Below, one piece after another: positions 48,885-57,882 of a DNA stretch of 64,000 bases; the stretch's first letter is position 1; each line of letters begins with the position of its first letter. Source of the DNA: Pollutimonas sp035515055 (GTDB taxonomy: Bacteria > Pseudomonadota > Gammaproteobacteria > Burkholderiales > Burkholderiaceae_B); NCBI GenBank assembly GCA_035515055.1, contig DATJBV010000025.1:37128-101127 (forward strand), given 5' to 3'. The notes under the pieces were generated by a model. That model saw only the letters and a program-made list of their open reading frames with translations. It did no database searches and had not been told where the DNA came from. The position numbers were made by a program, and so were the translations under genes.

Positions 48885-50105
48885 ATGTTCAAGATTCTTA
48901 TGAAACGCTCATTTATGCCATTGGCGATGGTGGCTGCATGCAACGTCGCTCCCGTCTTGGCCGCCGATGAACCGATCAGGATAGGCGCTCTGTACATTAT
49001 GTCGGGCAGTGCGGCCAATTACGGCAAGTTCGCGGAGCAGGGCATCAGGCTGGCGATGGACGAAATCAACGCCTCGGGCGGCGTGCTCGGACGCCAACTC
49101 GAGCTGCGACTGGAAGACAGCCAGGGCAAGGCGGCCGTCGCGATCCAGGCGGCGCGCAAGCTGGTATTCCAGGACAGCGCCGATCTGTTGATGGGGCTCG
49201 ACAGTTCCGGGGTTGCACAAGGCCTGGTCCCTGTGCTGCCGGAAATCGGCAAGCCCTTCATCATCACGCATGCGGCAACGCCCGACGTCACGGGCAAGCT
49301 ATGCAATGCGTATACCTATCGCAACAGCGTCAACGTCAATCAGAACATGCGGGGAGCGGCCAGCGTCGCGGCCAAAACGGGTGCGAAGAAGTGGACGACC
49401 ATAGGGCCGGATTACGCGTTCGGCCATCAGTCATGGGAGTTCTTCGGCAAATATCTGAAGGAAAAATCACCCGGTGTCGAGCTGATGACGCAGACGGCGT
49501 TCCCCCGATTCGGTGCGGAAGACTTTACGCCTTTCATCAATGGCGTCATGGAATCGAAGCCGGATGGCGTGCTGATTTCCCTGTGGGGCGGCGACCTGGT
49601 TAACTTCGTGCGGCAGGCCAATAACCGGGGCTTCTTCAAGCAAGGATTCGAGGTGTTGCTTACGGTTGGTGCCGCAACCGAGGTGCTTACCGCCTTGGGC
49701 GATCAGATGCCTGAAGGTGTGTGGCTGGGAACCCGTTATTGGTATGGCGCTCACGATAATGAACTGAACAAGAAATTCGTAGCGTCTTACAAAAAGGCCT
49801 ATGGCGTGCCGCCCAGCTATAACGCGGAAGGCGCCTATGTCGCCGTGTACATCTACAAGAGTGCCATCGAAAAAGCCGGCACGCTGGAACCCCAGGCTGT
49901 AATAAAGGCATTGTCGGGTATGAGCATCGAGGCTCCGACGGGGACACTGACGTTCAGGCAAGGCGACAACCAGGCCTTGATCGGCCCGACCTGGGGCCGC
50001 ACAAGTGTCATGAACCCGCAAGATAATATCCGCTCACTGACCGATGTGAAATTCTTCGACGGCAAGGAAATTACGCCGCCCGTCGATCCTGCCTGCAAGC
50101 TGTAG
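48885..50105 (+). CDS. ABC importer periplasmic substrate-binding protein, LivK-type
   Basis: A protein of 406 residues. AGGAGG lies 7 bases before the ATG. The signal peptide (MKRSFMPLAMVAACNVAPVLA) is cut before ADEPIRIG. The Peripla_BP_6 fold is shown by IRIGALYIMSGSAANYG, ASGGVLGRQLELRLEDSQG and YNAEGAYVAVYIYKSA. The protein family binds branched-chain amino acids, but also aromatic acids, urea and short carboxylates. In this operon the ligand is more likely the carboxylate that the CoA ligase activates. It begins the livKHMGF block. Confidence 0.88.
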   Translation: MFKILMKRSFMPLAMVAACNVAPVLAADEPIRIGALYIMSGSAANYGKFAEQGIRLAMDEINASGGVLGRQLELRLEDSQGKAAVAIQAARKLVFQDSADLLMGLDSSGVAQGLVPVLPEIGKPFIITHAATPDVTGKLCNAYTYRNSVNVNQNMRGAASVAAKTGAKKWTTIGPDYAFGHQSWEFFGKYLKEKSPGVELMTQTAFPRFGAEDFTPFINGVMESKPDGVLISLWGGDLVNFVRQANNRGFFKQGFEVLLTVGAATEVLTALGDQMPEGVWLGTRYWYGAHDNELNKKFVASYKKAYGVPPSYNAEGAYVAVYIYKSAIEKAGTLEPQAVIKALSGMSIEAPTGTLTFRQGDNQALIGPTWGRTSVMNPQDNIRSLTDVKFFDGKEITPPVDPACKL

Positions 50106-50176
50106 CCAGCCGGCCATGTGGCGTGCGCCTCGGCTGTTGGCGGCTGGCGGCGCACCTATTCAACGAAGGGGATGCC

Positions 50177-51049
50177 ATGCACAGTATCGGGATGGCCTTG
50201 CTCAATAGTCTTGATATCGGTCTGCTGCTTTTCATTATTGCGGTCGGCCTGAATATTGTCTTCGGCGTCCTGAATGTCATCAACTTCGCCCACGGCGCAC
50301 TCTATATGTTGGGCGCCTATCTAGCCTACACATGCATGGCGCTGCTGGGCATGTCGTTCTGGCTTACGTTGCTACTCGCGCCGTTGGGCGTGGCGCTGCT
50401 GGCCATCTTGATCGACAGGGTGATGTTGCGCTTCATTTATCAACGCGACATATCGGACAGCCTGCTTCTTACGTTCTCCTTGCTTCTTATTCTTAATGAA
50501 ACGGTGCGTCTCGTCTGGGGCACAGGCATACACGTCATAGACCCGCCCACTCTTTTGCAGGGAACGTTCTTGCTGCCAGGGGGCGTGCCTTATCCGGTCT
50601 ACAGCGTCTTCGTCGTAGCCGTCGGGCTGGTATTCGTGCTTGCACTGTGGCTGCTGTTCAATCGCACGCGTATAGGCCGGATCATGCGGGCCGCGGCCAT
50701 CGATCGGGAGATGGCGCAGGTGCTGTGCATCAATACCAAGCTGGTCATTACCGGGGTCTTTGCCTTCGGAGCGTGGCTGGCCGCGGTGGGCGGCGCGATT
50801 GCCGCTCCCATGCGCGCCATCGACCCCGGCATGGGCGACAAAATCATCATCGAAAGCTTCATCGTGGTCGTGTTGGGAGGACTTGGCAGCTTCCCGGGGA
50901 CGTTGCTGGGTGCAATCGTATTGGGCCTGATTTACGGTTTCGGCGGGCGCTTCCTGCCGGAGATCAATCTGGTGTTGCCGTTCATAGGCATGGCCATCGT
51001 CTTACTGCTCAGGCCCCATGGCTTGATGGGCAAGAAAGGATCAACATGA
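50177..51049 (+). CDS. ABC importer permease, LivH-type
   Basis: A protein of 290 residues from the ATG at 50177, with GAAGGGG five bases upstream; a longer open frame from 50123 is not supported. It has about eight hydrophobic helices, the LivH N-terminal GLNIVFGVLNVINFAHGALY and the cytoplasmic coupling loop EAA-like region AAIDREMAQVLCINT. It forms the inner-membrane channel with LivM. The stop codon overlaps the livM start as ATGA. Confidence 0.9.
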   Translation: MHSIGMALLNSLDIGLLLFIIAVGLNIVFGVLNVINFAHGALYMLGAYLAYTCMALLGMSFWLTLLLAPLGVALLAILIDRVMLRFIYQRDISDSLLLTFSLLLILNETVRLVWGTGIHVIDPPTLLQGTFLLPGGVPYPVYSVFVVAVGLVFVLALWLLFNRTRIGRIMRAAAIDREMAQVLCINTKLVITGVFAFGAWLAAVGGAIAAPMRAIDPGMGDKIIIESFIVVVLGGLGSFPGTLLGAIVLGLIYGFGGRFLPEINLVLPFIGMAIVLLLRPHGLMGKKGST

Positions 51050-51990
51050 AGGGCCGGATAATCTTGATTGCCCTGGTGGCTGGTTTGGCGGCGCTTGTAG
51101 CATTGCCCTGGATCGCGCCTTATTTCTACATCTTCATCGTCACCGAGATTTTGATCCTTGGTTTGTTCGCCGCGAGCTTCAACCTGATCTTCGGCTACAC
51201 CGGCATGCTCAGTTTCGGGCATGCGGCATTTTTCGGCGTGGGCGCCTATGCCACGGCGTTGCTGCTGCAGGGGCAGCAATGGCCCCTGCTGGCTTGTCTG
51301 CTGGTGGCTATCGTCGTGGGTGCCTTGCTGGCGCTAATTATCGGATTCTTCAGTGTGCGGCTGAATGAGGTGTATTTTTCCATGCTGACACTGGCCTTTG
51401 GCATGATGGTATATGCGGTTGTGCACCAGTGGCGTTCAGTGACCAATGGCAGTGATGGCATAGCGGGTTTCCGTATGACATCGCTAGGCTTGGGGTGGGA
51501 TGTTGCGCTGGGCAATCCCAGCAGCTTCTACCATGTGGTGCTGGCAATCGTCGTGGCCGCCACCGCTTTGCTTTATCTTATTTGCCGTTCATCCTTCGGA
51601 CTAATCCTTCGAGCTATCCGGCAAAATCCCGAACGCGTGGCTTTCTGCGGCCTGGACGTGAGAGCCTACCGACTGGCCGCATTCACCGTCGCGGGGGCAT
51701 TCGCCGGCCTGGCCGGAGGAATGATGGCGCCGTTCCTGCGGATCGCCAGTCCAGAACTTGTCCATTGGTCGATGTCGGCTGAACCGGTGCTCATGTCCAT
51801 ACTGGGAGGAACGGGTTATTTTCTTGGACCTTTCGTTGGCGCAGGCATATTCATACTGCTCGAAACCTGGATCACCAGCGTGACCCATGCGTGGATGCTG
51901 GTCCTGGGCATCATCCTGGCCTTGATGGTCATGTTTTTCCGCCGCGGCGTGCTGGGCACATTCCTGGATCGTTGGCGGGAGCCGAAATGA
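51046..51990 (+). CDS. ABC importer permease, LivM-type
   Basis: A protein of 314 residues from the ATG at 51046, with AAAGGA upstream and a 4-base overlap with livH. It has about nine hydrophobic helices. Family blocks are SFNLIFGYTGMLSFGHAAFFG, shortened here to FGYTGMLSFGHAAF, the coupling loop RAIRQNPERVAFCGLDV and AGMMAP-like GGMMAPFLRI. It pairs with LivH. The open frame that begins at 50647 lies inside livH and is a shadow. The stop overlaps the livG start as ATGA. Confidence 0.9.
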   Translation: MKGRIILIALVAGLAALVALPWIAPYFYIFIVTEILILGLFAASFNLIFGYTGMLSFGHAAFFGVGAYATALLLQGQQWPLLACLLVAIVVGALLALIIGFFSVRLNEVYFSMLTLAFGMMVYAVVHQWRSVTNGSDGIAGFRMTSLGLGWDVALGNPSSFYHVVLAIVVAATALLYLICRSSFGLILRAIRQNPERVAFCGLDVRAYRLAAFTVAGAFAGLAGGMMAPFLRIASPELVHWSMSAEPVLMSILGGTGYFLGPFVGAGIFILLETWITSVTHAWMLVLGIILALMVMFFRRGVLGTFLDRWREPK

Positions 51991-52757
51991 CACATCAAAT
52001 CCTGCACGTCAGTAATTTGACCAAACGCTTTGGCGGCGTGGCGGCCGTCCTGGATGTTTCGCTGGAGGTACTGGCTCGCGAAACGCTGGCTATCATTGGC
52101 CCCAACGGCGCGGGCAAGACCACCTTCTACAACATGCTGTCGGGCCGCATATTGCCGACCAGCGGCCGCATCCAATTCGACGGCAAGGATATTACCGGCT
52201 TGCCGCCGCAGCGCATCAGCCGCATGGGTGTGTCGCGCTCGTTCCAGATCAATAATATCTTCAACGAAATGAGCGTGCGCGAGAATGTCGAAGTTGCGCT
52301 TACGGCCTATCATGGACACGGTAGGCGCTGGTCGAATATTGCATCGCGCAATCGTCCCATCCAGGCGGAAGCCGACCTTCTGCTCGAGCGCCTTTCGCTA
52401 ACCAGCCTCGCGCCGAAACGGGCCGGCGTCGTCAGTTATGGCGACAAGCGCCTGGTCGAAATCGCCATGGTTCTGGCCACCAGGCCGCGGCTGGTATTGC
52501 TCGATGAACCCACAGCCGGCATGACGCCCGATGAAACGCACAAAGTGACGGCACTGGTCAAATCGCTGGCCGCGACGGGCGACTACACCTTCCTGATTAC
52601 CGAGCACGATATGAGCGTGGTGTTCAACGTTGCCGACCGGATTCTTGTCATGCATCGCGGCCAGACGCTTGTCCTTGGCACGCCGCAAGAAGTCAAGGCG
52701 CATCCGGAGGTCAGACGCGCCTACCTGGGTGAAGCCGATGACGAGAGGAAGCCATGA
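51987..52757 (+). CDS. ABC importer ATPase, LivG-type
   Basis: A protein of 256 residues from the ATG at 51987. Walker A GPNGAGKTTFYNM, the signature region SYGDKRLVEIAM (a LivG-type variant of LSGGQ), Walker B RLVLLDEPTAGM and the H-loop ITEHDMSVV are all present. It powers the LivHM channel together with LivF. It overlaps livM and livF by 4 bases each, showing a tightly coupled operon. Confidence 0.92.
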   Translation: MTHQILHVSNLTKRFGGVAAVLDVSLEVLARETLAIIGPNGAGKTTFYNMLSGRILPTSGRIQFDGKDITGLPPQRISRMGVSRSFQINNIFNEMSVRENVEVALTAYHGHGRRWSNIASRNRPIQAEADLLLERLSLTSLAPKRAGVVSYGDKRLVEIAMVLATRPRLVLLDEPTAGMTPDETHKVTALVKSLAATGDYTFLITEHDMSVVFNVADRILVMHRGQTLVLGTPQEVKAHPEVRRAYLGEADDERKP

Positions 52758-53458
52758 TCCTGGAAGTCGATTCCATACACACCTACTATGGCGAAAGCCA
52801 TGCCTTGCAAGGAGTGTCGCTACGCCTGCGACAGGGCGAAACCGTGTGCCTGTTGGGAAGGAACGGAGCGGGCAAGAGCACCACGTTACGCAGCATCATC
52901 GGGCTGTCGCCCCCGCGAAGAGGCAAAATAAGCTTCCAGGGACGCGACATTACGGGCGAGCCGGCGTACCGCATCGCCCGCCACGGCATCGGCCTGGTAC
53001 CGGAAGATCGACGCATCTTCCCGGGGCTGACGGTGCGCGAAAACCTCGAGATTGCGGAATATCGGCGGCCAGGTACGAGCCGGCAATGGACGATCGAACG
53101 TATATTCGACGAATATCCCATGTTGGCTGAATTGGCCACCCAGGACGGCAGCACGTTATCGGGGGGACAACAGCAGGTCCTGGCGGTGGCCCGCTCACTG
53201 ATGAGTGAGCCGTTGTTGCTGCTGCTTGACGAGCCCAACGAAGGCCTTGCGCCGGTTATCGTCAAGCAAATCGGTGCGCTGATCGACCAGCTCTCGCGCA
53301 CCACCACTATTTTGTTCACCGATCAAAGCGTGCACTTCGCCCTGAAGCATGCAAAGCGTGCCTATATTCTCGAGAAAGGCCTGGTGGTGCACGAAGCGGA
53401 AAGCCATGCGCTTATGGCCGATACCGATACGCAACACCGGTACCTTTCGGTCGCTTAG
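52754..53458 (+). CDS. ABC importer ATPase, LivF-type
   Basis: A protein of 234 residues with the LivF opening LEVDSIHTYYGESHALQGVSL, here noted as HTYYGESHALQG, Walker A GRNGAGKSTTLRS, PEDRRIFPGLTVREN, signature TLSGGQQQVLAVAR and Walker B LLLDEPNEGLAP. It is the second ATPase of the importer and the last gene of the operon. A Rho-independent terminator lies about 100 bases downstream. Confidence 0.92.
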   Translation: MILEVDSIHTYYGESHALQGVSLRLRQGETVCLLGRNGAGKSTTLRSIIGLSPPRRGKISFQGRDITGEPAYRIARHGIGLVPEDRRIFPGLTVRENLEIAEYRRPGTSRQWTIERIFDEYPMLAELATQDGSTLSGGQQQVLAVARSLMSEPLLLLLDEPNEGLAPVIVKQIGALIDQLSRTTTILFTDQSVHFALKHAKRAYILEKGLVVHEAESHALMADTDTQHRYLSVA

Positions 53459-53825
53459 CCGACGCCCCGCATCGAGCGTGATTTGCCTACACCGCGGCAA
53501 CGCGTTAAAGTATTGCGTTGATCCGCTACATATCTGACTCGGTTCATCAAGGCTCTGTCGCCCGGGCTATCCGCCCGGTTTTTTGCGCCTGTTTTACTTT
53601 GCTGTTGGCCGCGCCACAAGCGTGTTGCCACAGCTTCCGTTCTACCTCCCGCGTTCGCGTGAACGCTCGTGATGTGTTTCGACGAGTGCGCATCGGGTCG
53701 GCAAGGTGTCTGGGTGGCATGGTTCCGTGAACCATAAAGCGCCAGGTCATGTTGCCGTTGCCGGTTAGTGCTCGGGCCATAGTGGCCGGTCGGGATGCAG
53801 GCACTGGTTACGAAAGGAATATATT
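53459..53825 (+). other. 367-base region between livF and ilvB: terminator plus structured ilvB leader
   Basis: After the terminator (53562-53584) the remaining 240 bases hold at least two more hairpins: GCGTTC/GAACGC (53651-53656 with 53661-53666) and ATGGTTC/GAACCAT (53719-53725 with 53729-53735). A 21-codon ORF (53672-53737) without a ribosome site ends inside the second hairpin. No leader peptide rich in Ile, Leu and Val codons was seen before a terminator, so classical attenuation is not supported; a cis-acting RNA is possible. Confidence 0.45.
53562..53584 (+). terminator. Rho-independent terminator between livF and ilvB
   Basis: Stem CCGGGC (53562-53567) with GCCCGG (53573-53578), 5-base loop, then six Ts. 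It most likely ends the liv operon; use as an attenuator of ilvB cannot be ruled out. Confidence 0.75.
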
Positions 53826-55547
53826 ATGGAACTCAATGGCGCCGATATCGTCGTGCGTTGCCTTGCCGAACAGGGCGTTGACCATGTTTTTGGTTACCCC
53901 GGCGGCGCGGTACTGTACATCTACGACGCAATCTACAAGCAAGACAATTTCAAACACATACTGGTTCGTCACGAGCAAGCCGCCGTGCACGCCGCCGACG
54001 CGTATTCGCGATCATCCAACAAGATCGGGGTTGCGCTCGTCACCAGCGGGCCAGGGCTTACCAATGCCGTGACCGGCATCGCCACCGCCTATATGGATTC
54101 CATACCCATGGTTATCCTTAGCGGTCAGGTCCCGACGCATGCCATCGGCGAAGACGCCTTCCAGGAATGCGATACAGTCGGCATCACCCGTCCTTGCGTC
54201 AAGCACAATTTCCTTGTCCGCGATGTCAAGGATCTGGCCGAAACCATGCGCCGGGCCTTTTATATCGCCACCACCGGCCGTCCCGGCCCCGTGCTGGTCG
54301 ACATACCGAAAGACATCACGGTTGCCACGTGCAAATACACACCGCCTCGCGGCGAGGTGAAGATGCGGTCGTATGCGCCTGTGGTGAAAGGGCATCAGGG
54401 CCAAATCAAGAAGGCAGTGCAAATGCTGTTGGGTGCGGAGCGCCCCATGATTTACGCGGGCGGCGGCGTAGTGCTGTCGAACGCTTCCGCCGAACTGCGC
54501 GAGTTGGTCGATCTTACCGGCGCGCCATGCACGACTACGCTGATGGGTTTGGGCGCCTTTCCCGCCAGCGACGGAAAGTTTGTCGGTATGCCGGGTATGC
54601 ACGGCACCTATGAAGCCAATATGGCCATGCAGCATTGCGATGTGCTCATTGCCGTCGGCGCTCGTTTCGACGATCGGGTTATCGGCAATCCCAAGCATTT
54701 TGCCCAGAACCCCCGCAAGATCGTACATATCGATATCGACCCCTCGTCGATTTCCAAGCGCGTTCGCGTCGACGTGCCCATCGTCGGCAACGTAAAGGAC
54801 GTCCTGCACGAACTTAACGCCTTGTACGCGCAGGCGGCCGCCGAGACGCCTGCCAATAAAGCCGGCCTCTCCAAGTGGTGGCAGCAAGTGGACACCTGGC
54901 GCGGCAAACAGTGCATGGTCTATGAAAACTCCGACACGCTAATCAAGCCTCAGTTCGTCGTCGAGAAGCTTTGGGAAGTTACTGGCGGCAACGCCATCGT
55001 TACTTCCGACGTTGGCCAGCACCAAATGTGGGCCGCCCAGTATTACGGCTTCGACGAGCCGCGCCGCTGGATCAATTCGGGCGGACTAGGCACGATGGGC
55101 GTGGGTTTGCCCTATGCCATGGGCGTGCAAATGGCGAATCCGGACAGCCAGGTGGCATGCATCACAGGCGAAGCCTCCATACAAATGAACATCCAGGAGC
55201 TGTCCACGTGCAGCCAGTACCGCCTGACCCCGAAGGTGTTATGCCTGAATAACCGCTATCTCGGGATGGTGCGCCAGTGGCAGGAAATCGAATACGGTTC
55301 CCGTTATTCCGAATCCTATGTCGATGCCTTGCCCGACTTCGTGAAACTGGTTGAAAGCTACGGTCATGTGGGCATGCGCATCGACAAGCCGGCCGATGTC
55401 GAGCCCGCCATACGCGAAGCGTTCACCAAGTACAAGGATCGCCTCGTGTTCATGGATTTCATCACCGATCAAACTGAAAACGTATGGCCTATGGTGAAAG
55501 CCGGACGCGGCCTGACCGAGATGCTGCTCGGCTCTGAAGACCTGTAA
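53826..55547 (+). CDS. ilvB: Acetolactate synthase large (catalytic) subunit
   Basis: A protein of 573 residues. The ThDP-dependent enzyme has the N-terminal block GADIVVRCLAEQGVDHVFGYPGGAV, noted as VFGYPGGAV, with the catalytic Glu in VRHEQAAVHAADAY, the FAD-binding middle domain and the C-terminal ThDP site (GLGTMGVGLPYA, with the GEAS and NNRY segments). The GEAS segment replaces the more common GDGS at the metal motif: CITGEASIQMN. It makes acetolactate and acetohydroxybutyrate for Val, Leu and Ile. AAAGGAA precedes the ATG. It is followed by ilvH after 10 bases. Confidence 0.95.
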   Translation: MELNGADIVVRCLAEQGVDHVFGYPGGAVLYIYDAIYKQDNFKHILVRHEQAAVHAADAYSRSSNKIGVALVTSGPGLTNAVTGIATAYMDSIPMVILSGQVPTHAIGEDAFQECDTVGITRPCVKHNFLVRDVKDLAETMRRAFYIATTGRPGPVLVDIPKDITVATCKYTPPRGEVKMRSYAPVVKGHQGQIKKAVQMLLGAERPMIYAGGGVVLSNASAELRELVDLTGAPCTTTLMGLGAFPASDGKFVGMPGMHGTYEANMAMQHCDVLIAVGARFDDRVIGNPKHFAQNPRKIVHIDIDPSSISKRVRVDVPIVGNVKDVLHELNALYAQAAAETPANKAGLSKWWQQVDTWRGKQCMVYENSDTLIKPQFVVEKLWEVTGGNAIVTSDVGQHQMWAAQYYGFDEPRRWINSGGLGTMGVGLPYAMGVQMANPDSQVACITGEASIQMNIQELSTCSQYRLTPKVLCLNNRYLGMVRQWQEIEYGSRYSESYVDALPDFVKLVESYGHVGMRIDKPADVEPAIREAFTKYKDRLVFMDFITDQTENVWPMVKAGRGLTEMLLGSEDL

Positions 55548-55557
55548 GGAAAGAGAC

Positions 55558-56049
55558 ATGAAACACGTAATTTCTATCCTGCTGGAAAACGAGCCCGGCG
55601 CCTTGTCCCGAGTGGTAGGCCTTTTCTCGGCACGCGGCTACAACATCGAAACGCTTACGGTGGCGCCCACCGAAGACCCGACCCTGTCGCGCATGACGAT
55701 CGTCACAACGGGCTCGGATGAAGTCATCGAGCAGATCACCAAGCACTTGAATCGTCTCGTCGACGTGGTCAAAGTGGTGGATTTATCGGAAGGCCCGCAT
55801 ATCGAGCGGGAACTCATGCTGATCAAGGTGCGTGCCGTAGGCAAGGAACGCGAAGAGATGAAGCGCATGGCCGATATCTTCCGAGGCCGCATCATAGATG
55901 TCACGGATAAGGTCTACACCATTGAACTGACGGGTAACCAGGACAAGATCGAAGCCTTTATCGGCGCCCTGGACCGCAGTGCGATTCTCGAGACCGTCCG
56001 AACGGGCGTCTCTGGCATAGGCCGTGGCGAACGCGTATTGAAGCTGTAA
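55558..56049 (+). CDS. ilvH: Acetolactate synthase small (regulatory) subunit
   Basis: A protein of 163 residues. The N-terminal ACT domain has ISILLENEPGALSRVVGLFS and RGYNIETLTVAPTED; the C-terminal ALS_ss domain has RGRIIDVT and a TGVSGIGRGERVL ending. It binds valine and confers feedback inhibition and full activity on IlvB. AAGGAAAGAG precedes the ATG. The length equals the E. coli IlvH subunit. ilvC follows after a leader of about 60 bases. Confidence 0.96.
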   Translation: MKHVISILLENEPGALSRVVGLFSARGYNIETLTVAPTEDPTLSRMTIVTTGSDEVIEQITKHLNRLVDVVKVVDLSEGPHIERELMLIKVRAVGKEREEMKRMADIFRGRIIDVTDKVYTIELTGNQDKIEAFIGALDRSAILETVRTGVSGIGRGERVLKL

Positions 56050-56111
56050 TAATGCCGGATCCGGCACACACACGAACAAACAACTATCCATTAAATTCTG
56101 GAGCACGCTAC

Positions 56112-57128
56112 ATGAAAGTTTTTTACGACAAAGACTGTGATCTTTCCCTGGTCAAGGGCAAAACGGTTGCCATTATCGGTTACGGTTCACAAGGCCATGC
56201 CCATGCGCTGAACCTGCATGAGTCCGGTGTCAACGTGATCGTCGGCTTGCGCAAGAATGGCGCGTCCTGGAGCAAGGCCGAGAACGCCGGTCTTAAGGTC
56301 CAGGAAGTCGCCGATGCCGTGAAAGTGGCCGACCTGGTCATGATTTTGCTGCCTGACGAGAATATCGCCGAAGTCTATCGCACTCAGGTTGCCGGCAACA
56401 TCAAGGCCGGTGCGGCCTTGGCTTTCGCTCACGGTTTCAACGTGCACTACGGCCAGGTTCAGCCGCGCGCCGATATCGATGTCATCATGATCGCCCCCAA
56501 AGCGCCAGGCCATACCGTGCGCGGCACGTATCGCCAAGGCGGTGGTGTTCCGGCCTTGGTGGCAGTGCACCAGGACACGTCCGGCGCTGCTCGCGATGTG
56601 GCTTTGTCCTATGCGTGCGCAATCGGCAGCGGCCGTGCCGGTATCATCGAAACCAATTTCCGTGAAGAAACCGAAACTGACTTGTTCGGTGAACAGGCCG
56701 TGTTGTGCGGCGGCGCGGTCGAGCTCATCAAAGCTGGCTTCGAAACCCTGGTCGACGCGGGTTACGCACCGGAAATGGCCTACTTCGAATGCTTGCATGA
56801 GCTCAAGCTCATTGTCGACCTGATCTACGAAGGCGGCATTGCCAACATGAACTACTCCATTTCGAACAATGCCGAGTATGGCGAGTACGAAACGGGTCCG
56901 AAGATCGTTACGGAAGAAACCAAAAAAGCCATGCGCCAGTGCCTGGCCGATATCCAGAACGGTGTCTACGCCAAGAACTTCATTCTTGAAAATGCCGCCG
57001 GCGCTCCTACGCTGACATCGCGTCGCCGTATCAACGCCGAGTCGCAGATTGAACAGGTCGGCGGCAAGCTGCGCGCCATGATGCCCTGGATCGCGGCAAA
57101 CAAGCTGGTCGACCAGACGAAGAACTAA
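56112..57128 (+). CDS. ilvC: Ketol-acid reductoisomerase (NADP+)
   Basis: A protein of 338 residues, class I, from the ATG at 56112 (MKVFYDKDCDLSL, the usual start); the open frame from 56052 adds a non-conserved leader. NADP-binding GYGSQGHAHALNL is at the N-terminus, with APKAPGHTVR, and the knotted domain holds the metal Asp/Glu set in ETDLFGEQAVLCGG and ECLHELKLIVDLIYEGG. It converts acetolactate to dihydroxyisovalerate. It ends at a strong terminator. Confidence 0.97.
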   Translation: MKVFYDKDCDLSLVKGKTVAIIGYGSQGHAHALNLHESGVNVIVGLRKNGASWSKAENAGLKVQEVADAVKVADLVMILLPDENIAEVYRTQVAGNIKAGAALAFAHGFNVHYGQVQPRADIDVIMIAPKAPGHTVRGTYRQGGGVPALVAVHQDTSGAARDVALSYACAIGSGRAGIIETNFREETETDLFGEQAVLCGGAVELIKAGFETLVDAGYAPEMAYFECLHELKLIVDLIYEGGIANMNYSISNNAEYGEYETGPKIVTEETKKAMRQCLADIQNGVYAKNFILENAAGAPTLTSRRRINAESQIEQVGGKLRAMMPWIAANKLVDQTKN

Positions 57129-57151
57129 GTTTTTTTCGGTTGTTGAACCCT

Positions 57152-57180
57152 GAAAAGACGCCCGTAATGGGCGTCTTTTC
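57152..57180 (+). terminator. Terminator after ilvC
   Basis: 12-bp stem GAAAAGACGCCC (57152-57163) with GGGCGTCTTTTC (57169-57180) and a 5-base loop. It closes the ilvBHC operon before psd. Confidence 0.8.
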
Positions 57181-57206
57181 GCATTTCGGTTATTCTTCGC
57201 CTTACA

Positions 57207-57878
57207 ATGCATAAACCACCTTACCCCCATCCCATCATCGCGCGCGAAGGCTGGCCATTTCTGGCCGGTATCGTGCTCTTATCCATCATCGTCACGTTTT
57301 GGTCGGGCGCCGCTTCGATACCGCTATGGCTGATATCGCTGTTCGTCCTGCAGTTCTTTCGCGATCCTCCTCGCTCGGCCCCCGACGGCGAACTAAATGT
57401 GTTGTCTCCCGCCGATGGCCGCATCGTGGCTGTCGAAGAAATCAGGGACACCTACGCTCAGCGCGATGCCATCAAGATCAGTGTGTTCATGAACGTGTTC
57501 AATGTTCACTCCAACCGGTCGCCGATTGCCGGCGAAGTCATTTCCGTCAATTATTTCGCCGGCAGCTTTCTGAATGCGTCGCTGGACAAGGCGTCGCTCG
57601 AAAATGAGCGCAACGCCACCGTGCTCCGCACCCCGCAAGGCCATATCGTAACGGCGGTCCAGGTCGCTGGCCTCGTCGCCAAACGTATCCTTTGCTATAC
57701 CAAGCCGGGCGAAAAACTGTATGCTGGTCAGCGCTACGGCTTTATTCGCTTTGGTTCCCGGGTTGACGTCTATTTGCCTCCCGGTTCGCGCCCACGCGTA
57801 GCCATCGGCGACAAGGTCCAGGCCACCAGCACGGTCTTGGCCGAACTGCCCGAGAGCCTCGCCGATTTACAAGGTTAA
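57207..57878 (+). CDS. psd: Phosphatidylserine decarboxylase proenzyme (short type)
   Basis: A protein of 223 residues, the short PSD-A type. An N-terminal hydrophobic region anchors it in the membrane; conserved blocks are LSPADGRIV, KISVFMNVFNVHSNRSPI and the self-cleavage region RFGSRVDVYLPPG, where the Gly-Ser bond breaks to make the pyruvoyl group. It turns phosphatidylserine into phosphatidylethanolamine. It is followed after four bases by pssA, the preceding step, so the two genes form a phospholipid operon. Confidence 0.95.
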   Translation: MHKPPYPHPIIAREGWPFLAGIVLLSIIVTFWSGAASIPLWLISLFVLQFFRDPPRSAPDGELNVLSPADGRIVAVEEIRDTYAQRDAIKISVFMNVFNVHSNRSPIAGEVISVNYFAGSFLNASLDKASLENERNATVLRTPQGHIVTAVQVAGLVAKRILCYTKPGEKLYAGQRYGFIRFGSRVDVYLPPGSRPRVAIGDKVQATSTVLAELPESLADLQG

Positions 57879-57882
57879 GCAC

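Noticed and set aside
48885..53458. Branched-chain amino acid uptake linked with ilvBHC
   Set aside because: The genes are separated by a terminator from ilvB and coupled to the acyl-CoA operon; the nearness is probably chance.
54012..54887. 291-codon minus-strand ORF opposite ilvB
   Set aside because: Antisense to acetolactate synthase and low-complexity; no support.
56187..57230. 347-codon minus-strand ORF opposite ilvC
   Set aside because: Antisense to a fully conserved enzyme, no recognisable domains and no ribosome site.
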